NCBI GenBank assembly: GCA_028692715.1
Contig: JAQUWU010000048.1
Coordinates: 1 to 33,757 of the forward strand
From: Paludibacter sp.
GTDB lineage: Bacteria > Bacteroidota > Bacteroidia > Bacteroidales > Paludibacteraceae
Reading direction: 5' to 3'
Length of the DNA: 33,757 nt
Shown here: positions 7,994 to 16,357 of the stretch, piece by piece
Position numbering within the stretch: position 1 is the first letter of the stretch
How the letters are laid out: each line of letters opens with the position of its first letter
The notes under the pieces: model-generated
What the model was told of the DNA's origin: nothing
Database searches by the model: none
What the model saw: only the letters and a program-made list of their open reading frames with translations
Translations under genes and position numbers: made by a program

Positions 7994-9172
7994 ATGCGAT
8001 ATCAATTATTTAAAGCAATCATCGATAGTTCAACACGTGAACTGAAGCGAATGATGAGTCGTCCGATATACTTTATCACCACTATATTGGTTATGACATT
8101 CTGTTTTGTGTTTTTTCTGACATTTTTCGACGAAGGTCAACCCAATAAAATGCCAATTGGTATAGTTGATTTGGATCAATCGTCGCTATCCCGTCAGTTG
8201 GTTCGAAACATTGATGCTACCCAGCAAGTAAGCGTGATAACGAAATTTAGCAGTCATAAAGAAGCTCGCGAAGAAATGCAACGAGGAAATATTTATGGTT
8301 TTGTTGAAATAAAACAGAATTTTGCAAAAGATGCTTTAACAAGTCATCGACCAGCAATAGAACTGTACGTGAATGACGCTTATCTTATAGCCGGATCGTT
8401 GGTAGGAAAAGATTTAATGTACATGAGTGCATTAAGTACCGGAGCTATGCAGCGTCAAATATTAAGAGCAAAAGGTATTGAGGAATCCAGAATTATGGGA
8501 ATTATTCAACCAATAGCCATTGATACACACTTGATAGGGAATCAACATGCCAATTATGGCGTTTACTTGCTCAATGTTTTGTTGCCGGGTGTTTTACAAC
8601 TTATGATTCTTATGATGACAATTTTTGCCATTGGTATTGAATTTAAGGAACGAACATCTGCACGCTGGCTGGAGAATGCAAACAATTCCATTTTTGCTGC
8701 TGTAACAGGGAAATTATTACCATACACTTTGTTGTTCTTCATTATGGGTATGATTAGTAATTTACTCTTGTACCATTATATGCAATATCCACTACATTCA
8801 AATATTGGTTGGATGTTCCTGAATACATTTTTATTCGTAGTGTCATATCAGGCTATCGGCATTTTAATTATAGGACTAATGCCTGTATTACGCGATGGAG
8901 TTACTATTGTGGCATTTTATGGATTGCTTGGATTTACTTTTGCCGGATTTACCTTCCCAATAGAGCAAATGCCCGCCATGTCAAGAATATTTAGCTATAT
9001 TTTCCCTATCCGTCACTACTTTAATATCTATGTAAATCAGGCATTAAATGGGTTGGATGCCCGGAATTCAATACTTTCGTATGTTGCATTATTATCATTT
9101 TGTATTCTGCCTTTTTTTGTATATCACCGTCTTAAAAGTGCTGCAATTAAACAGAATTTTCCAATAAAATAA
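7994..9172 (+). CDS. ABC-2 type transporter permease (first of a pair)
   Basis: This 392-residue protein has the ABC-2 permease layout: one N-terminal membrane helix (PIYFITTILVMTFCFVFFLTFF), a large extracytoplasmic domain of about 150 residues, and five to six C-terminal helices starting near LLNVLLPGVLQLMILMMTIF. The FAGFTFPIEQMPAMSRIFSYIFPIRHYFNIY segment is characteristic of the YhhJ/YbhR group that exports drugs or other hydrophobic substrates together with HlyD-like adaptors. A 162-bp gap separates it from the adaptor gene; I see no separate promoter in it. No ATPase domain is present. Confidence 0.9.
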   Translation: MRYQLFKAIIDSSTRELKRMMSRPIYFITTILVMTFCFVFFLTFFDEGQPNKMPIGIVDLDQSSLSRQLVRNIDATQQVSVITKFSSHKEAREEMQRGNIYGFVEIKQNFAKDALTSHRPAIELYVNDAYLIAGSLVGKDLMYMSALSTGAMQRQILRAKGIEESRIMGIIQPIAIDTHLIGNQHANYGVYLLNVLLPGVLQLMILMMTIFAIGIEFKERTSARWLENANNSIFAAVTGKLLPYTLLFFIMGMISNLLLYHYMQYPLHSNIGWMFLNTFLFVVSYQAIGILIIGLMPVLRDGVTIVAFYGLLGFTFAGFTFPIEQMPAMSRIFSYIFPIRHYFNIYVNQALNGLDARNSILSYVALLSFCILPFFVYHRLKSAAIKQNFPIK

Positions 9173-9177
9173 AAAGA

Positions 9178-10413
9178 ATGAATTCGTCAAAATATTTTTC
9201 AGAAAAAAACGATAAATGGACTTCAATTGTAAAAGACATTTTTGCAATTTTACGAAACGAATTTAAAACTGTTTTTAGGGACAGGGGAGTCGTTATTGTA
9301 TTTATCATTGCATCCATTGTTTATCCGTTGTTGTATTGCGGACTTTATATGAACGAAACCCTTGTTAATGTTCCTATAGCCGTGGTAGATGCATCAAATA
9401 CTTCTCAATCAAGAGACTTAATACGGAAAATGAATGCCACTCCCGATGTAGAAGTCGCAGCGAAATATGGCTCGATGAGAGATGCCAAAACAGCTTTTGA
9501 ATCAAAAGAGGTTCACGGTATTTTTTATATACCAGAAGATTTTGATAAAAATCTGGTTTCGGGTCAGCAAGTAAATGTGAGTATATATTGCGATATGAGT
9601 AGCTTTTTGTATTACCGCGCTATGATGCAGGCTTCAAATTATGTAGTCCTCGATAAAGGCAAGGAAGTGCAAATACAACGACTCAATGCACAGGGAATTA
9701 CCGGAGAAAATGCCGAAATAATTTCAGAACCATTAACTTTTGAAAATAATGTGCTTTACAATGCCGGAATGGGCTTTGCCAGTTTTTTAATGCCGGCAAT
9801 TCTTATTTTGATTATTCACCAAACACTTTTTTTCGGAATTGGAATGTTAGCAGGCACTTCGCGCGAAGAAAACAGATTTCATCAATTGGTAAGTTCCAGC
9901 ATTCATCATGGAGGAACTTTTAGAGTAATTGTTGGCAAATCGCTTTGCTATTTGCTTATGTATGTGATTTTCTCGTTTTATATTCTTGCGGTAATTCCCA
10001 ATATTTTTAATTTACCTCATATTGGGAATCCATTGGATATAGCCAAATTAATGATACCGTTTTTGCTGGCCACCATTTTTTTCTCAATGACCGTTTCTGT
10101 CTTTATTCCCAACAGGGAAACGGGTATGATTATCTTTTTGTTTTTTTCCCTGATAATATTGTTTCTGAGTGGAATATCATGGCCTCAATCCAATATTAAT
10201 GGATTTTGGAAAACGTTTAGTTGGGTGTTTCCGGCCATTCATGGAATTCAGGGTTATATCAAAATAAATTCGATGGGAGCCACTATTCGACAGGTATCGT
10301 ATGAATATGTTAGTTTGTGGATTCAGACGATAATTTATTTACTTACAGCAACCTGGGCATATAGATGGCAGATAAAAAAAAGCAGTAATAAGCAGAAGTT
10401 GGATCAAGAATAA
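9178..10413 (+). CDS. ABC-2 type transporter permease (second of a pair)
   Basis: The gene starts five bases after the previous stop, so the two are probably co-translated. The 411-residue product has the same architecture as its neighbour: N-terminal helix (VVIVFIIASIVYPLLYCGLYM), an extracytoplasmic domain (about 55-195), then helices from GFASFLMPAILILIIHQTLFFGIGM to the end and the motif FLSGISWPQSNINGFWKTFSWVFPAIHGIQGY. It is most likely the heterodimer partner. The ATP-binding subunit is not encoded here and must lie elsewhere or be unnecessary. Confidence 0.9.
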   Translation: MNSSKYFSEKNDKWTSIVKDIFAILRNEFKTVFRDRGVVIVFIIASIVYPLLYCGLYMNETLVNVPIAVVDASNTSQSRDLIRKMNATPDVEVAAKYGSMRDAKTAFESKEVHGIFYIPEDFDKNLVSGQQVNVSIYCDMSSFLYYRAMMQASNYVVLDKGKEVQIQRLNAQGITGENAEIISEPLTFENNVLYNAGMGFASFLMPAILILIIHQTLFFGIGMLAGTSREENRFHQLVSSSIHHGGTFRVIVGKSLCYLLMYVIFSFYILAVIPNIFNLPHIGNPLDIAKLMIPFLLATIFFSMTVSVFIPNRETGMIIFLFFSLIILFLSGISWPQSNINGFWKTFSWVFPAIHGIQGYIKINSMGATIRQVSYEYVSLWIQTIIYLLTATWAYRWQIKKSSNKQKLDQE

Positions 10414-10520
10414 GCATCAATTTTACATAAATGAAACATCTATGAGAAGCAGGTTCACACACAAAGATTTGATACAATGTCTTTTTGTCTTGACTCTTGG
10501 TTCTAAAAATATAAAAACAA

Positions 10521-11240
10521 ATGAAAAAAAATATTTTCTATAGCAACAAAGATGTTGTTAAAATCATCTCAAAAGACCGAGAACGTACCAATATTCTAAG
10601 AGGACCGGAACAAAAGACTATTGCTTTTTTGGTACAGCGAATTCCCTCGTGGATGAGTTCAAATATGCTAACTGGTATTGGAGTAATGGGAAGTGTTATC
10701 ACTTTTCTGAGTTTCGTTTTGGCAAGTTATATAAATGTAAATTTCCTATTTTTAGGCGTTTTGGGATATGCTGTAAGTTGGTTTGGCGATTCGTTGGACG
10801 GCAGAGTAGCATACTTTCGACAAAAGGCACGAAAATGGTATGGTTTCTCGCTCGATATTACAGCTGATTGGTTAGGAATTGTATTGATGGGAATTGGATT
10901 TGTAGTTTATGTAAATGGTCTATGGGAGATGGTTGGAATTGCTTTTGTAGTTTTGTATGGTTGGGAAATGATCACAACTTTATTGCGGTATAAAATTACG
11001 GGTAAGTATTCTATCGATTCAGGATTGTTTGGACCAACCGAAGTTCGCATCGTTATTTCTCTGATTCTGATTCTTGAAGTGTTTTATAAAGATTCAATTT
11101 TATATGTTTCCTCTTTTATTACTGTTATATTGTTTATAATGAATGTAATAGATACTAAAAAATTATTGAAAATGGCAAACGATTTAGATGCTGCTGATAA
11201 AAAAGAAATTGAAAATGCAACTGTAGTTGTTTCTGCTTAA
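10521..11240 (+). CDS. CDP-alcohol phosphatidyltransferase family protein
   Basis: The 239-residue membrane protein carries the CDP-alcohol phosphotransferase signature near residues 92-118: D-x2-DG-x2-A-(Y)-x9-G-x3-D-x3-D, read from DSLDGRVAY, then GFSLDITAD. All four aspartates and both glycines are present, but the Arg usually following the Ala is Tyr. Several membrane helices flank it. The family transfers a phosphoalcohol to or from CDP-lipids in phospholipid synthesis. The exact acceptor is not predictable. A GtrA-like gene follows seven bases downstream, so both may act in lipid or surface glycan modification. Confidence 0.85.
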   Translation: MKKNIFYSNKDVVKIISKDRERTNILRGPEQKTIAFLVQRIPSWMSSNMLTGIGVMGSVITFLSFVLASYINVNFLFLGVLGYAVSWFGDSLDGRVAYFRQKARKWYGFSLDITADWLGIVLMGIGFVVYVNGLWEMVGIAFVVLYGWEMITTLLRYKITGKYSIDSGLFGPTEVRIVISLILILEVFYKDSILYVSSFITVILFIMNVIDTKKLLKMANDLDAADKKEIENATVVVSA

Positions 11241-11247
11241 GAGAAGT

Positions 11248-11658
11248 ATGAAATTGCGTGACAGAGTGCTGACTTTTTCTAAAGCTCAATTATCTGCTTT
11301 TGTAGGAGGAGTAGCCGATTATTGTATAATGGTATTTGTAACCGAAGTGTTCGATATCCATTATACCATCTCTATTGTTATTGGGGGAATTTTGGGTGCA
11401 GTGATTAATTTCTGTTTTAATAAAAAATGGACGTTTAAATCACAGACTATTCCTTATAAAAGTTCCGCATCTACTCAGCTGTTGAAGTTTTGTTTAGTTG
11501 TAATCAATAGTGTCATGCTTAAATCAGTTTTCACTTATTTGATCACTACTTACGGTGGTTTCGATTATATAATTAGTCGGGTTATTGTTGATGTATTTGT
11601 TTCCTTATTATTCAATTATAACTTACAGCGAATGTGGGTTTTTAAAAAAGCAATTTAG
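11248..11658 (+). CDS. GtrA-like membrane protein
   Basis: From the ATG at 11248, preceded by AGAAG, the product is 136 residues with four predicted helices. The signature segment FVGGVADYCIMVFVTEVF, the loop INFCFNKKWTFKS and the closing FNYNLQRMWVFKK are typical of the GtrA/DPMS family, which helps flip or process polyprenyl-linked sugars. An earlier TTG start at 11227 would overlap the preceding gene and is not preferred. Confidence 0.88.
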   Translation: MKLRDRVLTFSKAQLSAFVGGVADYCIMVFVTEVFDIHYTISIVIGGILGAVINFCFNKKWTFKSQTIPYKSSASTQLLKFCLVVINSVMLKSVFTYLITTYGGFDYIISRVIVDVFVSLLFNYNLQRMWVFKKAI

Positions 11659-11786
11659 CTATCCACACGATTTACTTTCACTTTTTTTTGGAAATTTCAC
11701 AACAAATTTGTATTAGTCATCTGACGGTTAAGTATTTGATCGTCTGCCATTAGTGTGTGTTTAATATTTTGATCTAAAGTGTATTT

Positions 11787-14324
11787 ATGAATACGAATAA
11801 AATTATTTTATATATAATTTTCACTGTTATCCCGTTTTTTTGTTATGCGGAAACAGGTAATACTATCATTAAGGGGAAAGTTATAGATCAGGAAACAAAG
11901 GAACCTTTACCATACGTTTCGATTTATTTTAAAGACCTTAAATATGGAACAGCAACGAATCCTCAAGGTGAGTTTTCGATTGATAGACGTAAGTTTTTGC
12001 ACGCAAATGCCCTTGCAAAAGTAACATGTGTGGGCTATAAACCCGAATATGTTGAAATTGATAATGAAAAAGAAATTGTTATAAAATTAGATGCTGATGT
12101 TCAAAATTTACAGGAATGTGAAGTAAAAAAGACCCGTTATCACAAGAAAGATAATCCGGCAATAGATTTAATCGAAAAGGTAATTGAGAACAAAGAAAAT
12201 AACAATAAAAAGTCGCTGGACTATTATGATAATAAAAAATACGAAAAGGTTCAGTTTGCAATTAACCATATAACTTCTGAATTTCAAAATAAAAAAGTGT
12301 TTAAACGTTTTCAGTTTGTATTTGAAAACATCGACTCACTGAAAAACAATGGCGATAAAATTTTGCCGGTATATTTAAAAGAAACTATTTCGAAGAATTA
12401 CTATCAGAGTTCACCACATAAAGAAAGAGAAATTGTTGATGCACATAAAGTAGTCTCTTTCGCCGGATTCGACAATAAGGGTATTGAGGATAATATTAAA
12501 TATCTTTATCAGAATATTAATATTTACGACAACAATATAACGTTTCTTTCTAATCAGTTTTTAAGTCCTATTGCGGGCTCAGCACCCATCTTCTATAGGT
12601 ATTACATTTTAGATACAATACAATCCGGTGCCGAAAAATATGTGAGAATGTATTTCGGCACCCGCAATAAAGAAGACTTGCTTTTCCAAGGGTATTTGTA
12701 TGTAATGTTGGATGGTACCTATGCCGTTCGGAAAATAGAAATGTCGGTGAATAAAAACATTAATATGAACTGGATAGATGATGTGAAAATTGTTCAGGAA
12801 TTTCAGAAGACCGAAAACAATTACTGGATGTTGTCAACGGATCAGTTGTCGATGAATTTTGGAATTAGTAAAAAAGGACGCGGACTATATGGTCAAAAGA
12901 TTGTAAGGTATTCTGATTATCATTTTTCACCTACCAATATTGATAGCATTTATAATAATCAAAAAAAGAATGTGAAAGATAGTGCCAGGCTACGAACTGA
13001 TGAATTTTGGGAAACACACCGTCCAGAAGACTTAACGGAGTCGGAGGCTGCAACGTATACAGCTATGGATAGTGTTCAGAATGTTCCTGTATTTAAGCGC
13101 TTTATGAATTATGCTTCCGTCATATTGTTTGGGTATTACGATATGGGGAAATTTGAAATTGGTCCTGTTAATACTTTTTATATGTATAATCCTGTGGAAG
13201 GATTACGATTTCGTTTTGGGGGAAGAACAACAAATTTGTTTAGTAAGAAGATTAATCTGGATACCTATCTTGCTTATGGGTTTACAGATGAACGCTTGAA
13301 ATACTATTTAGGGGGGACCTATTCTTTTACGAATCGAAACCTACAAGAATTTCCCGTAAAATCGCTGAAAGTTAGTATTCAAAACGAAACTCAACTGCCG
13401 GGTCAGCAAATGCAATTTTTAATGGAAGACAATTTTTTGTTATCGATTAAAAGAGGGGTTAACGACAAGTTGTTTTATAATAAAACATTCAATGTTGAAC
13501 ATTTGAATGAATTCGAGAACCATTTTTCGTATAAAGTGGGCTATAAGTACACAAAAATGGCTCCCGGAGGGAATATGTACTTTAATTTTACAGATTATAC
13601 GTTGCTTAAAAATGATGTAAATGACTTAGATGTGTCAGAAATGTATCTGAACTTACGGTATGCACCACACGAAAGCTTTTATCAAGGAAAAACCTTTAGA
13701 ATTCCTTATTACAACCGTTATCCGATTTTTGAACTGCGCTATACTGCCGGATTAAAAATGCTTGGGAATGATTACAATTATCAAACGTTGCGGTTGAATA
13801 TTAAGAAGCGTTTCTTCTTCTCGGTACTTGGATATTCGGATGTAGTCTGGGAGGCAGGAAAAATTTTCGGGAAGGTCCCTTATCCATTGTTGAATATCCC
13901 ACAAGCCAATCAGACCTATTCTTATCAAATTGAATCGTATAATATGATGAATTTCCTCGAATTTGTCAGCGATCAATATAGTTCGCTGTTAATTGACCAT
14001 ACTTTTAACGGTTTCTTTTTCAATAAAATACCTGTTGTAAAGCATTGGAATTTGAGAGAAATGCTTAGCTGTAAAATTTTATATGGCAGTTTAAGCAATG
14101 AAAACAATCCTCAACTACAAAACGATTTATTTCAATTCCCCGTTGAATCAAACGGTACTGCCATAACATATACGTTTGGCCAAGTGCCTTATATTGAAGG
14201 AAGCATTGGTGTTGGGAATATCTTTAAAGTTTTCAGGGTCGATTTAGTTCGACGGTTTACTTACCTTGATAATCCAAATGTCTCGAAGTATGGAATCCGT
14301 ATGAGGTTCAGGCTTGATTTTTAA
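11787..14324 (+). CDS. DUF5686 outer membrane protein with carboxypeptidase-regulatory-like domain
   Basis: The 845-residue protein has a signal peptide ending near CYAETGNT. An immunoglobulin-like CarboxypepD_reg domain follows at about residues 28-110 (IKGKVIDQETKEPLPYVSIYFKD; NPQGEFSID), and then a long region of the DUF5686 type (KKDNPAIDLIEKVIENKENNN; later many alternating aromatic beta strands). The C terminus is RMRFRLDF, ending in Phe as outer-membrane barrels do. Such proteins are common in Bacteroidota, often as surface barrels of unknown role. It is monocistronic here, with 128 bp upstream and a hairpin-bearing repeat downstream. Confidence 0.85.
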   Translation: MNTNKIILYIIFTVIPFFCYAETGNTIIKGKVIDQETKEPLPYVSIYFKDLKYGTATNPQGEFSIDRRKFLHANALAKVTCVGYKPEYVEIDNEKEIVIKLDADVQNLQECEVKKTRYHKKDNPAIDLIEKVIENKENNNKKSLDYYDNKKYEKVQFAINHITSEFQNKKVFKRFQFVFENIDSLKNNGDKILPVYLKETISKNYYQSSPHKEREIVDAHKVVSFAGFDNKGIEDNIKYLYQNINIYDNNITFLSNQFLSPIAGSAPIFYRYYILDTIQSGAEKYVRMYFGTRNKEDLLFQGYLYVMLDGTYAVRKIEMSVNKNINMNWIDDVKIVQEFQKTENNYWMLSTDQLSMNFGISKKGRGLYGQKIVRYSDYHFSPTNIDSIYNNQKKNVKDSARLRTDEFWETHRPEDLTESEAATYTAMDSVQNVPVFKRFMNYASVILFGYYDMGKFEIGPVNTFYMYNPVEGLRFRFGGRTTNLFSKKINLDTYLAYGFTDERLKYYLGGTYSFTNRNLQEFPVKSLKVSIQNETQLPGQQMQFLMEDNFLLSIKRGVNDKLFYNKTFNVEHLNEFENHFSYKVGYKYTKMAPGGNMYFNFTDYTLLKNDVNDLDVSEMYLNLRYAPHESFYQGKTFRIPYYNRYPIFELRYTAGLKMLGNDYNYQTLRLNIKKRFFFSVLGYSDVVWEAGKIFGKVPYPLLNIPQANQTYSYQIESYNMMNFLEFVSDQYSSLLIDHTFNGFFFNKIPVVKHWNLREMLSCKILYGSLSNENNPQLQNDLFQFPVESNGTAITYTFGQVPYIEGSIGVGNIFKVFRVDLVRRFTYLDNPNVSKYGIRMRFRLDF

Positions 14325-14358
14325 AGTTCGGAAGAAAAGTGTTGATATTCAATAAATA

Positions 14359-14521
14359 ATACCGATAGCACAAACAATACAGTCCAATTTCGACTTCGTC
14401 TCATTGCCCTATTTGTTTGTTCCGAAAAAACGGAATCTCGAAATACTCGATATACATCGGCATTAACCACAGTAGACATATAAAATAGCTTTGGGCTATT
14501 TTATACGTACAGATGGTATAA
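14359..14521. repeat. 163-bp two-copy element, copy 1
   Basis: This copy matches 26589-26751 at about 159 of 163 positions without gaps. The ends are inverted (ATACC...GGTAT), and TA flanks both sides, compatible with a TA-targeting miniature transposon. It contains a short TCCG-AAAAAA-CGGA hairpin and a longer terminal hairpin. No ORF of note is seen. Confidence 0.8.
14479..14505. terminator. Hairpin between convergent genes (possible bidirectional terminator)
   Basis: TATAAAATAGC and its perfect complement flank a five-base loop (TTTGG), with A- and T-rich arms on either side. It lies inside the 163-bp element, between the DUF5686 gene and the minus-strand nif operon end. In copy 2 one base of the stem is mispaired. 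Confidence 0.5.
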
Positions 14522-14548
14522 AATGAACTTTTAGACAAGTGTTGGTAT

Positions 14549-14875
14549 TTAATTATCAAACTGAATATCAATTTCTTCTTTACCTTCTTTCTGATTCATG
14601 ATAAACCTACCTTTGTAAGTAATGCTTGCGTTGTTAAGCGAAGCGGTTTTTGCGAGCGAATCGAACATTTTAATTTCGTCGTCTTCGGAAATATCGGCAT
14701 TGAACCAACACGCAAACTGCGTACTTTTTTTATCCAGAAATTGAACAATAAATATGCCTTGTTCCGAAAAAACCATATCTTCATAAGCGTATGCTATATC
14801 TAACCCACAGGCATCTTTTGTGATAAAACGAACTTTCTCCAGTTCGTAAAATTCTACGTCATTATGTATATTCAT
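14549..14875 (-). CDS. Conserved-looking hypothetical protein at the end of the nif operon
   Basis: I do not recognise this 108-residue acidic protein. It has no signal peptide or membrane helix. It alternates predicted strands (ERGIFIVQFL-type, ITYKGRFIM) and helices (DDEIKMFDSLAKTA), and contains two cysteines (ACGLD and FACWF). It starts 18 bp after the nucleoside diphosphate kinase stop and is therefore likely co-transcribed with it. The link to nitrogen fixation is by position only. Confidence 0.7.
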   Translation of the reverse strand: MNIHNDVEFYELEKVRFITKDACGLDIAYAYEDMVFSEQGIFIVQFLDKKSTQFACWFNADISEDDEIKMFDSLAKTASLNNASITYKGRFIMNQKEGKEEIDIQFDN

Positions 14876-14893
14876 TTTTTTAAAATTTAAATA

Positions 14894-15355
14894 TTAATAT
14901 TCATTACTTGCATATAACACGCTTGAACTCAATTGATCGAACTCAAAAAGTTCCTCTTCTTTGAAAAACCGGTTGATTTCAACCAGCGCATTTTCGATGG
15001 TGTCCGAAGTGTGAATGATATTTTCCTGAATGCTGACACTATAATCACCACGAATTGTGCCAAGAGCGGCTTCCCGTCCGTTTGTTGCTCCGGCCATACG
15101 ATGTGCAATTTCTACCACATTAACGCCCTTCCAACAGCAAACAATTACCGGAGTTTTCATCATCGAATCTTTTATTTGTTGGAAATAAGGTCGTTCAACT
15201 AAATGTGCATAATGTTCGTCCAGAATTTTATCATCTAGTTGCATCATCTTTATTCCACAAAGTTGTAAACCTTTCATTTCAAATCGGTGAATAATTTCAC
15301 CAATTAAATCGCGTCGGATGGCACATGGTTTTATTATGATAAACGTCTTTTCCAT
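14894..15355 (-). CDS. ndk: Nucleoside diphosphate kinase-like protein, nif-linked
   Basis: From the ATG at 15355 the product is 153 residues, a normal length; a longer reading to 15451 adds an unrelated hydrophobic leader and is rejected. NDK features are TFIIIKPCAIRRDLIGEI (Lys of the phosphate site), the RPYF segment, GATNGREAALGTIRGDY, and ENIIHTSDT with the phospho-acceptor histidine. Deviations from the usual pattern are KPDA to KPCA, ATNPxxAxPGT to ATNGREAALGT, and HGSD to HTSD. The enzyme normally moves the gamma phosphate between nucleotides via phospho-His. Given its place in a nif operon and these changes, it may be a specialised paralogue of a housekeeping copy. Confidence 0.85.
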   Translation of the reverse strand: MEKTFIIIKPCAIRRDLIGEIIHRFEMKGLQLCGIKMMQLDDKILDEHYAHLVERPYFQQIKDSMMKTPVIVCCWKGVNVVEIAHRMAGATNGREAALGTIRGDYSVSIQENIIHTSDTIENALVEINRFFKEEELFEFDQLSSSVLYASNEY

Positions 15356-15596
15356 TAATTTAAATTTTTGATTTTTAGAATTTATGTTGAATAAGAGATT
15401 ATAATGCTCAAATCCAATAAAATACAGATAAACACAAAGGCACGGAGACACTAATATCTTTAATATTAAGAAAAGACACTAAGCAAAAAACACAAGTGTT
15501 TTTTTAATTACCGTTAAATTATCAATCACCAAATAAAACAGAACTGTTTTATTCATTAGAGATTATATAAGTTTGGGAATATTTTTAAATATCTTA

Positions 15597-15750
15597 TTTT
15601 GAACCTGCCTGCTGCAGGCAGGCGCAAAGGTTGCTAAGTTACAAAGCTGCAAAGAAAAACTTTTAAGTTTTTCTCTTAGCGTTCTTTGCGAATATTTGAT
15701 GATACAAAAATTTGCATATTTATCTTTGCGTCCTTTGCGTTTAACTGTTA
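15597..15750 (+). repeat. CCTGCCTG/CAGGCAGG hairpin element (family C, copy 2)
   Basis: This copy lies in the 549-bp gap between ndk and the helical ORF and splits the operon. It begins with the perfect palindrome CCTGCCTGCTGCAGGCAGG and continues with GCAAAGGTTGCTAAG, AAAACTTTTAAGTTTTT, TTAGCGTTCTTTGCG and CTTTGCGTTTAAC, matching copy 1 closely. ACACAAAGGCACGGAGACAC at 15432-15451 and an opposing TGTGTCTTTGTGACTTCGTG near 15851-15870 flank it, so this may be one repeat nested in another. No gene is seen in the gap. Confidence 0.8.
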
Positions 15751-15867
15751 TTTGTGTATTTATTGATTTCAATATTTTAACTTATATAATGCCTATTGTG
15801 TCTCAAATTTAAATAAAAACCAACTCACAAGAATCATAAATTATTTCTCCTGTGTCTTTGTGACTTC

Positions 15868-15892
15868 GTGCCTGCCTGTTGCAGGCAGGTTA
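15868..15892. repeat. Partial family C hairpin
   Basis: TGCCTGCCTGTTGCAGGCAGG, the hairpin portion only, lies just downstream of the helical ORF stop and could also serve as a transcript 3-prime end structure. Confidence 0.65.
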
Positions 15893-15904
15893 AATTACAA
15901 CAAT

Positions 15905-16339
15905 TCAATTTAATTCTGCAATCCTTTTTTCTACGAGTTCTTTTATCTCTTGAATGCCAACTTTCATCGAAAGCAAATCCTCGGAGGAAGGTGTCCGATA
16001 CCCAAAATCTTCAATCGAACATATACCTTCGAACTTACCGACTAAAATTGTTGTATTTTTCATTGTTTCAGTCAGTTCCGTTTCAAACTCTTTAGCCTCT
16101 TTATAGAGTGCAATTGGCATATGATGGGTTGCTATCCAATCGTAGCAGGCCAATAAACCTATAAAGTATTTTTCAACGCTTAGTATAGCAAACTGGTACA
16201 ACATATCATTATTGAATCTTGAGTTTTCTCTTTCAAGACTTTTTGAGAATGTAGAAAAATAACCATTGGCATAATCTAGACTTTCGTTAGCCAGTTTTTG
16301 CATGTCTTTATCAATATCTATGTTTTGCATAATTTTCAT
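15905..16339 (-). CDS. Hypothetical all-helical protein in the nif operon
   Basis: The 144-residue protein is not one I can name. It seems to be entirely alpha-helical, with no signal peptide and no metal-binding cysteine pattern. The segment FAILSVEKYFIGLLACYDWIA followed by KEAKEFETELTETMKN loosely recalls four-helix HEPN-like folds, but without a catalytic motif the resemblance is weak. It begins 18 bp after nifV and is surely in the same transcript. A second ATG nine bases in (16330) is equally possible as the start. Confidence 0.75.
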   Translation of the reverse strand: MKIMQNIDIDKDMQKLANESLDYANGYFSTFSKSLERENSRFNNDMLYQFAILSVEKYFIGLLACYDWIATHHMPIALYKEAKEFETELTETMKNTTILVGKFEGICSIEDFGYRTPSSEDLLSMKVGIQEIKELVEKRIAELN

Positions 16340-16357
16340 TTTTAAACTGATTTATAT

